Assembly: GCA_958295865.1 (NCBI GenBank)
Contig: CATQHF010000003.1
Coordinates: forward strand, 124,001-188,000
Direction: 5' to 3'
Origin: an uncultured Dehalococcoidia bacterium
GTDB lineage: Bacteria; Chloroflexota; Dehalococcoidia; Lucifugimonadales; JADFKI01
DNA length: 64,000 nucleotides
Shown here: piece after piece, positions 58,805 to 64,000 of the stretch
How the letters are laid out: the number at the start of each line of letters is the position of its first letter
Numbering within the stretch: position 1 is the first letter of the stretch
Position numbers and translations under genes: made by a program
The notes under the pieces: model-generated
What the model was told of the DNA's origin: nothing
Database searches by the model: none
What the model saw: only the letters and a program-made list of their open reading frames with translations

Positions 58805-59523
58805 GCGGGCGCGATGCGGGCGATGGCGTCCCGCTGGATGTCGATGAGCTGTCCGATGCCCTGCTCGGCGAGGGACAGCACATCGTCGAGGGCGCGTCTG
58901 GAGTAGGGCATGCCTTCAGCCGTGCCCTGCACCTCGACGAACTCGCCGTCCGCCGTCATCACCACATTGAAATCCGCCTGAGCCCCAGCGTCCTCACCAT
59001 AGCAGAGGTCGAGCAGCCGTTCGCCGTCCACGATGCCCACGCTTGTGGCGGCGACGGCGGCGCGTATGGGCATATCCGGCAGTCGCCGTTCGTCGACGAG
59101 AGCGGCGATTGCCTGATAGAGCGCGACATAGCCGCCGGTGATTGCGGCGGTGCGCGTGCCGGCGTCGGCTTGCAGCACATCGCAGTCCACGGTAAAGGTG
59201 CGCTCGCCGAGCCGCTCAAGGTCTATGGCGGCGCGCAGCGACCTGCCGATGAGCCGCTGAATCTCCTGCGTGCGACCTCTTGGCGTGCGCTCGCGCGGGC
59301 TGCGGGTGAGCGTCGCGCGCGGCAGCATGGCGTACTCGGCGGTAATCCAGCCCTGCCCTGATCCGCGCAGGAAGCGTGGTACTTTGTCCTCGATGCTCAC
59401 GGCGCACAGCACGCGCGTCAGCCCCGTCTCTATCAAGACGCTGCCCTCCGAGAATGTCTGCACGCCGCAGGTTATCTTCGTGGGGCGCAACTCGTCGTTG
59501 GCGCGACCGTCGGCTCTTGTCAT
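58801..59523 (-). CDS. rph: ribonuclease PH
   Basis: This 240-residue phosphorolytic exonuclease trims the 3' ends of tRNA precursors, and works as a hexamer. RPTKITCGVQTFSEGSVLIE near residues 13-32, MLPRATLTRSPRER near 67-80, LQADAGTRTAAITGGYVAL near 118-136 and the phosphate-binding CYGEDAGAQADFNVVM near 179-194 are all in place. The length is normal. The 3' end is convergent with, and overlaps, the TPR gene. Confidence 0.97.
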   Translation of the reverse strand: MTRADGRANDELRPTKITCGVQTFSEGSVLIETGLTRVLCAVSIEDKVPRFLRGSGQGWITAEYAMLPRATLTRSPRERTPRGRTQEIQRLIGRSLRAAIDLERLGERTFTVDCDVLQADAGTRTAAITGGYVALYQAIAALVDERRLPDMPIRAAVAATSVGIVDGERLLDLCYGEDAGAQADFNVVMTADGEFVEVQGTAEGMPYSRRALDDVLSLAEQGIGQLIDIQRDAIARIAPA

Positions 59524-59572
59524 TGGCTGCCTTCAACTCACACGATAGTCGGGATAGGTATTGGCAGATGGG

Positions 59573-59926
59573 TTACTTCAGCAGGCGCTGGCTCCAGGCG
59601 TGCCAGGCTTGCGTGTCCACCTTGATGAAGTGGAAGCCCGCCTTGCCCGCGAAGAACTCATCCACATCAGTGTCGCCGATGTGAATGTAGGCGTCGGCTT
59701 TGAAGCGTGTCTTCACATCGTCCAAGTTTTGCTTTAGGGCGGTGAAGTCGACGGCTATTTCGTGCTGCTGCCATATACGGCGCTGGTAGCTGATTGGGCG
59801 GTCCGAGCAGCTGCCGATGATACAGCCCTTGCGCTGCGCGATACGCACGAAATCTATGGTGATGCTGCCGCGCGGCTCGCCCACTTCGAGCGTGCCGTCT
59901 ATGTCGAAGCTAATCAGGTCTGGCAA
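59573..59926 (-). CDS. HAD superfamily hydrolase-like protein
   Basis: This 117-residue protein begins MPDLISFDIDGTLEVGEPRG, with the DxDGT nucleophile motif of haloacid dehalogenase-fold phosphatases, and has the second-half acidic pair in HIGDTDVDEFFAGKAGFHFI near residues 82-101. It is short because no cap domain is present. The substrate is not known; small cap-less members often dephosphorylate proteins, sugars or lipids. It lies after rph on the same strand and may be transcribed independently. Confidence 0.85.
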   Translation of the reverse strand: MPDLISFDIDGTLEVGEPRGSITIDFVRIAQRKGCIIGSCSDRPISYQRRIWQQHEIAVDFTALKQNLDDVKTRFKADAYIHIGDTDVDEFFAGKAGFHFIKVDTQAWHAWSQRLLK

Positions 59927-59965
59927 ATCTCTTGTCCGTCCCTCACAGGGTAATAGGATTGAGTC

Positions 59966-60112
59966 TAGGTTCTGTGGACATTTGCGTCATCCCCGCCCGC
60001 TCACCCGTCATTCCCGTGAAAACGGGAATCCAGAACCTTGGAATGTAGGTATTTTCTCACATTTAGGCTATCTCAAAGCGCTGGATTCCTGCTTTCGCGG
60101 GAATGACGGGAT
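59966..60112. mobile_element. MITE-like element, copy lacking the right end
   Basis: The left terminus TAGGTTCTGTGGACATTT starts at 59966, and the following bases match the inverse of the complete copy at 5511, including both ATTCC hairpins and the AATGTAGG...ATCTCAAAGCGCTGG core. Similarity stops after GGAATGACGGGATGAA (about 60112), before the expected right terminal repeat, near the end of the LLM oxidoreductase gene. Confidence 0.75.
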
Positions 60113-60129
60113 GAATATAGTAGTTGGCG

Positions 60130-61302
60130 CTAGTTGTTGCGGGTGGCGTAGGTCTGCTTGGCGCGGTCTATGGCGCGCACCCTGCCGCTTACAAGCGCGT
60201 CTTGGTGGGCGATTGCCCAGTCCTGCGACGCCTTGGTTGCGATTGCGCTGCCCTGGAAGTGGGGCATGACATAGCGGGCGAGCAGTTCGTAGCTTCGCAG
60301 CATCTTGTCGCGGGGCGCCCAGTCTATCGTCTGCACCATGAAGCCGCCGAAGCCGCCGCTGAGTTCGTCGAGCTTGTGGATCGCCTCGATGCAGTCGTCG
60401 GGCGTGCCGACAATCCATGCCCCGCTGTCCGCCATGTGGTCAATGACCTTCTCCACGGGCCCGTCGAAGTCGGACTTGCGCCCGTTCGTGCCCTCGGTGT
60501 ATTCGCGGAGGAAGTAGCCCGCGCCCATGCGCGCTTCGTCGCGCGCCTGCTGTCGGGTTTCGGCGAGGTGGGTGGGCACGACGAGCCGCCAGTCGTTGCG
60601 GTCAACCGTCTGGTTGTGCTCTGCCGCCGACTCCTCGGCGATGTGCCAGAGGTCGTTGAGATTTGCCTGCGCGCCTCGTGAGGGATCTCGCGGCACTGTG
60701 ATGGTGAGCACCGCCGCGCCGTACTTGCCCGCGAGCGCAACGCCGGACGGCGATTGTATGGACGCCACGGCAATCGGCATGTGCGGTCGCTGGAACGGGC
60801 GGATTTGCAGCATCGCCTCGTTCAGCTCGAACCAGTCGGACTTGTAGGTAATCGGCTCGGTTTCGGTGAACAGGCGCAACACGACGCCGAACGCCTCGTC
60901 CATCTTTTCGCGCTGCGTCGTGGACTCGATGCCCATCATGTAGGCGTCGCCGGGGAGCGCGCCCGGACCCACGCCGAACATCACGCGCCCGTGGCTCATG
61001 TGGTCGATCTGCACCATGCGGTTGGCGACATTGAACGGGTGGTGATACGGCAGGCTGACCACGCCCGTGCCGAGCTTGATGTGCTTCGTGCGGTCAGCGG
61101 CGACTGCCATGAATATCTCAGGCGATGAGATAATCTCCCAGCCCGAACTGTGATGCTCGCCAATCCACGCCTCATCGTAGCCGAGATAGTCGAGCCACTC
61201 GATGAGCTCGAGGTCGCGGTCGATGGCAAGCGTCGGGTTTTCGCCGACGCGGTGGAAGGGCCCCAGGAATATGCCGAACTTCATTCGGTCGGGCAGTGCC
61301 AT
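60130..61302 (-). CDS. LLM class flavin-dependent oxidoreductase
   Basis: This protein of about 390 residues has the bacterial luciferase-like TIM barrel. DRMKFGIFLGPFHRVGENP near the N-terminus, YDEAWIGEHHSSGWEI near 42-57 and HGRVMFGVGPGALPGDAYMMG near 105-125 are family blocks, the last being the FMN or F420 phosphate region. Such enzymes use reduced flavin for oxygenation or F420 for redox steps; the substrate is unknown. The ATG at 61302 has AAAGGAT six bases ahead, and the longer upstream reading is unlikely. Another LLM gene lies at 62523. Confidence 0.93.
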   Translation of the reverse strand: MALPDRMKFGIFLGPFHRVGENPTLAIDRDLELIEWLDYLGYDEAWIGEHHSSGWEIISSPEIFMAVAADRTKHIKLGTGVVSLPYHHPFNVANRMVQIDHMSHGRVMFGVGPGALPGDAYMMGIESTTQREKMDEAFGVVLRLFTETEPITYKSDWFELNEAMLQIRPFQRPHMPIAVASIQSPSGVALAGKYGAAVLTITVPRDPSRGAQANLNDLWHIAEESAAEHNQTVDRNDWRLVVPTHLAETRQQARDEARMGAGYFLREYTEGTNGRKSDFDGPVEKVIDHMADSGAWIVGTPDDCIEAIHKLDELSGGFGGFMVQTIDWAPRDKMLRSYELLARYVMPHFQGSAIATKASQDWAIAHQDALVSGRVRAIDRAKQTYATRNN

Positions 61303-61575
61303 AGCAGTATCCTTTCGTGCGCTGATGTGCATCGTCTCGTTGCTTATCGTGATTATGGGGCGAATTATAGTCTGCGAGCGGTGAATGGGCAAACATGCCC
61401 ATCGTGATAAGAACATCAAATATAATCATCGGGCAAATATCATTATTGGCAATAACAGAGGTGTTTTCGATGATAATGTTGACATTCCGGGCGTAATCGT
61501 CCCACCCGACTGGATGTATAATGTCATACAAGCGCCTTGCCGCCCGCCCGGACCCGGTTACAGAGATTAGCGTTC

Positions 61576-62397
61576 ATGCCGACACTTTTCCTTGAGGCTT
61601 TCGGACATCTATCCGCCCCGGCGACCATCGATTCTCTGGAAGAAGATCTATACAGCGTTTTCAGAGCGCGCAGCGTATTGATGGGCTGTTCCGACACTTC
61701 CTCTAGCCACCACCCGGAGCTATGGGGAATGGAGGAAGCAGAGATAACTTCCAATATCGACCCATCCCGTATCGGATGGATACAGGTCGGACTGGATTTT
61801 GGTAATATCGATCCCGATCCGTACAGATTGCCGTCGAACCCGCCCACAGGCTGGACGTATGCACCGCTTCATGCTCATGAGAGACGCCGTCGCGTTGCCG
61901 AGCCGGCTGTTGTCCTGCCTATATTGGTTCAGTGTTTCGATGACGCCCTCCGCCGCTTTGGGGTAGTCGATCTGTCCAGTATCCAGCTGACGGCACATTA
62001 CCTGGATACCATGGCGCAATCTGACAGCCATCTTGTCGGGGTACTCAACTGGTTCAACACAAATTTGAAGGCGGGAGCCGACGCGATTGTCGCCTTCGAC
62101 CATGGCTTGCTCGGAGAACAAGATGTCTCCGAGCTCGTCGCCACCCTGCAACGCAGAATCACCGAGCCGTTCGAGTTCGGCCCGGTAATAGCCGTGCCTG
62201 AGCAGCACATGGTTAATGTGCCGGCCGAAATGCCGTATCATCCCATTGTTCCGAAATCAGACCTAGGCGTGTTCGTCACCCTGCCCGAATGGACGCCGAG
62301 CGCGGTAGGATGGATACTCGCCAGAGTCATAGACGTAGCCCGCGCCGACGCCCCGGATGTCAGCAACTTCACAATTCGAGTGACACGGGTTCGATGA
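61576..62397 (+). CDS. hypothetical protein
   Basis: I do not recognise this 273-residue protein. It appears soluble, of mixed alpha/beta composition, with no signal peptide. There is a histidine-containing stretch CSDTSSSHHPELWGMEE near residue 40 and a regular C-terminal alternation of strands ending in FTIRVTRVR. The codon use matches the genome. The 61303-61575 gap ahead is AT-rich, with short ATCGTGATAA/ATCGTGATTA direct repeats, and probably holds the promoters of this gene and of the divergent LLM oxidoreductase. Confidence 0.7.
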   Translation: MPTLFLEAFGHLSAPATIDSLEEDLYSVFRARSVLMGCSDTSSSHHPELWGMEEAEITSNIDPSRIGWIQVGLDFGNIDPDPYRLPSNPPTGWTYAPLHAHERRRRVAEPAVVLPILVQCFDDALRRFGVVDLSSIQLTAHYLDTMAQSDSHLVGVLNWFNTNLKAGADAIVAFDHGLLGEQDVSELVATLQRRITEPFEFGPVIAVPEQHMVNVPAEMPYHPIVPKSDLGVFVTLPEWTPSAVGWILARVIDVARADAPDVSNFTIRVTRVR

Positions 62398-62522
62398 TGC
62401 GCGGGCTGCCGGATTGGGGAATGACAAAGAGGAACGCGCAACTCAGCGGCGGCCTTTGGTAGTCCTCTACCTTGTCATCTGCGTCGTAGTGGTGTGTTTC
62501 GGCTGTGTTCATGCGGCTCTAT

Positions 62523-63566
62523 CTACTCCGCAAACTCCGGCATCACCTCAGCCGCGAACAGCCGCATCGCCGCCGTTACCTTGTCGCGGGGCATGCCGCC
62601 GAAGGCGAAGTTGCAGCCGAAGTATTCTATCCCTTGCGCTTGCAGCGACTTTAGCTTGGCGACGCATTGTTCGGGAGCGCCGATGATAGAGCGGTTGGCT
62701 GCCACATGGTCGAAAGTGAGCGACGGCTTGCCGCGCGTCTCGCGCCATGCGTCTATGCTGTGCGCCGCTTCGCTCGCGCCGTTCAGCGTGCCGCGCCATT
62801 GGAGCATGTCGATGACCCATTCAAGCGATTTCCGCACATCCTCGCGCGCCTGCCGCTCCGTCGCCGCGAGGTAGCAGTAGCGGAAGAAGGGAATGTCGGC
62901 AGCGGTGATATTCATGCCGGCGTCGGCGGACATGGCTTCGTAGCGATGGCAAAGCTCGATTGCGGGGTCGGTGTCCACGGTCAAGCCTATCATCGTGGGG
63001 AAGCCGTTGGACACGGCGAACTCCAGCGTCTCTGGCGTGCGCGTGGCGGCGATGTAGATGGGCGGGTGGGGCTGCTGCAAGGGCGGCGGCACAAGGTTCG
63101 CCTGCCGGACGCTGTAATGGCTGCCCTCGTGCGTGTATTCGGGCGTAGTCCACATGCCCCGAATCATGTTGACCGATTCCTGAAAGCTCGCCTGCGTGTC
63201 GCTGTGGTCTATCCCGTATGGCGTGAACTCACTCCTGGACGCCCCGCGCCCAAAGCCGACATCCAAGCGTCCGTTGCTTATGAGGTCTAGGGTGGCGGTG
63301 TCCTCCGCCAAGCGGATGGGATTGTGCAGCGGCGGCACGAGCACGGCAGTTCCGAGCCTAATCTCGCTGGTGCGCGCGGCGATTGCGCCCGCGAAGACGA
63401 GCGCGGACGAGCCTATGCCGTAGCGCGTGAAGTGATGCTCGGCGAACCAAGCGCTATGGAAGCCAAGCTCCTCGCCGAGCGCGACATCGGCGACGGTCTG
63501 CTCCACGATGCCGCGCGCGTCCGTGCCTTCGGGCCAGGGCAGATGGGTAATCAAGGCGAATTTCAT
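62523..63566 (-). CDS. LLM class flavin-dependent oxidoreductase
   Basis: This 347-residue luciferase-like enzyme starts MKFALITHLPWPEGTDARG. ALGEELGFHSAWFAEHHFTRYG near residues 30-51, TAVLVPPLHNPIRLAEDTATL near 76-96 and GRLDVGFGRGASRSEF near 101-116 are the typical blocks. The last contains the cofactor phosphate loop. It differs clearly from the other LLM gene at 60130, so it is not a recent duplicate. The ATG at 63566 is chosen since the barrel starts there; the ORF extends 17 codons upstream. The substrate is unknown. Confidence 0.93.
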   Translation of the reverse strand: MKFALITHLPWPEGTDARGIVEQTVADVALGEELGFHSAWFAEHHFTRYGIGSSALVFAGAIAARTSEIRLGTAVLVPPLHNPIRLAEDTATLDLISNGRLDVGFGRGASRSEFTPYGIDHSDTQASFQESVNMIRGMWTTPEYTHEGSHYSVRQANLVPPPLQQPHPPIYIAATRTPETLEFAVSNGFPTMIGLTVDTDPAIELCHRYEAMSADAGMNITAADIPFFRYCYLAATERQAREDVRKSLEWVIDMLQWRGTLNGASEAAHSIDAWRETRGKPSLTFDHVAANRSIIGAPEQCVAKLKSLQAQGIEYFGCNFAFGGMPRDKVTAAMRLFAAEVMPEFAE

Positions 63567-63708
63567 GATGCACTCTCGCAGTGGTAAGGTTGATTGCGGG
63601 CTGTTATGCGCTTCCATTATAGACTAACGGATGGACAGGATGAGAAGGATACTATAATCTGCTTATCGGACTGTGCGGCGCTAAGCAATAGGCAAAGAAA
63701 GGATAGAC

Positions 63709-64000
63709 ATGATTAAACTCGTCAGATTTATAGCGGCGTTCCTAACCTACGCGGTGATTGATATTGTGTGGAACTTCCTGCCTCCCGTGATGGGAATGTA
63801 CGAGAGGCTGCACGACGCCACCGGCAGCCCTCGGGAGATGATAGGAAAGCCGCCCGAAGCTTGGGGCGGCGCGGAGATACTCTCCATACTGGTTTTCTTC
63901 CTACTCATCGCCTTCGCAAACAGCTACCTCGCAATCGAACCCGCAATCAGGGAGAACAACATCTTCAGGGCAGTGAAGAACAGCCTTGCTATTGGCTGCG
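63709..64000 (+). CDS. DUF2177-like membrane protein (partial)
   Basis: The reading starts at an ATG with AAAGGAT seven bases or so ahead and runs off the right edge after 97 codons. It shows a first helix, VRFIAAFLTYAVIDIVWNFL, a loop with ERLHDATGSPREM, and a second helix, ILSILVFFLLIAFANSYLAI. The pattern resembles small four-helix membrane proteins of the DUF2177 kind, but this rests on the helix spacing and the VIDIVWNF motif only. The function is unknown. Confidence 0.7.
   Translation, partial: MIKLVRFIAAFLTYAVIDIVWNFLPPVMGMYERLHDATGSPREMIGKPPEAWGGAEILSILVFFLLIAFANSYLAIEPAIRENNIFRAVKNSLAIGC

Noticed and set aside
62414-62686. Plus-strand 90-codon frame with a hydrophobic N-terminus
   Set aside because: Most of it overlaps the clear LLM oxidoreductase gene on the other strand and its C-terminal half is a shadow.
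1-64000. tRNA, rRNA or riboswitch genes
   Set aside because: No cloverleaf-like sequence, rRNA core or known riboswitch motif was recognised by eye; a covariance-model scan would be needed to exclude small ones.

Overview
The window is GC-rich, gene-dense bacterial DNA. Class III (CaiB/BaiF) CoA-transferases, luciferase-like (LLM) flavin oxidoreductases, a NIPSNAP protein, a DUF885 protein, a DUF1800/DUF1501 pair and many dispersed palindromic repeats occur together. That mix suggests an uncultured Chloroflexota lineage of the Dehalococcoidia/SAR202 kind. The assignment is inferred from gene content only, because no rRNA or tRNA gene was seen.

Layout. 0-8.7 kb: a phytochrome-type histidine kinase with its response regulator (cut by the left edge), ribF, an MFS transporter, a methyltransferase, and a minus-strand run MBL hydrolase - CPBP protease - trpA - aroH. 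8.7-18.2 kb: a split sulfopyruvate-decarboxylase-like enzyme, a DinB protein, three CaiB/BaiF genes, a DUF885 protein, a class IV aminotransferase and a NIPSNAP protein. 18.2-23.5 kb is an accessory island: a type I-E-like CRISPR array without cas genes whose right end is cut by a mobile repeat, repeat clusters, an internally duplicated hypothetical protein, and a large P-loop GTPase with an integrase-like N-terminus and its own promoter. 23.5-32.9 kb returns to core metabolism: nadE, an aminotransferase, ispH, a comB-like gene, an aldo/keto reductase, membrane and DUF2071 proteins and a CrtI-like oxidoreductase.

32.9-34.4 kb is a second accessory patch. A small two-helix membrane protein, apparently frameshifted, lies just ahead of a ThsB/MTH538-type TIR-like protein, followed by a composite mobile repeat. 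34.4-43.2 kb holds a flippase-like membrane protein, an amine-oxidase-like flavoprotein and a redox cluster: NuoE, NuoF, a NuoG/FdhA-like protein lacking the formate dehydrogenase Cys/Sec-His pair, and a ferredoxin-NADP reductase-like protein. 43.2-52.1 kb: a Uma2 protein, DUF1800, DUF1501, an NHL-repeat protein, a membrane-anchored unknown and mutS. 52.1-64 kb: thrB and lysC separated by two accessory genes, a double-GT2 glycosyltransferase, a TPR protein, rph, a HAD protein, two LLM oxidoreductases and several unknowns.

The best candidates for an undescribed system are the TIR-like/membrane-protein pair (32973-33995), the Arm-domain GTPase with flanking GTTGT-N5-GTTGT sites at its promoter (20712-23527), and the NuoEF/FdhA-like/FNR complex (36989-43168). 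A family of about 175-bp MITE-like elements with TAGG...CCTA ends recurs through the window. It supplies the stop codons of two genes, sits between the two decarboxylase subunit genes and adjoins the broken CRISPR end.
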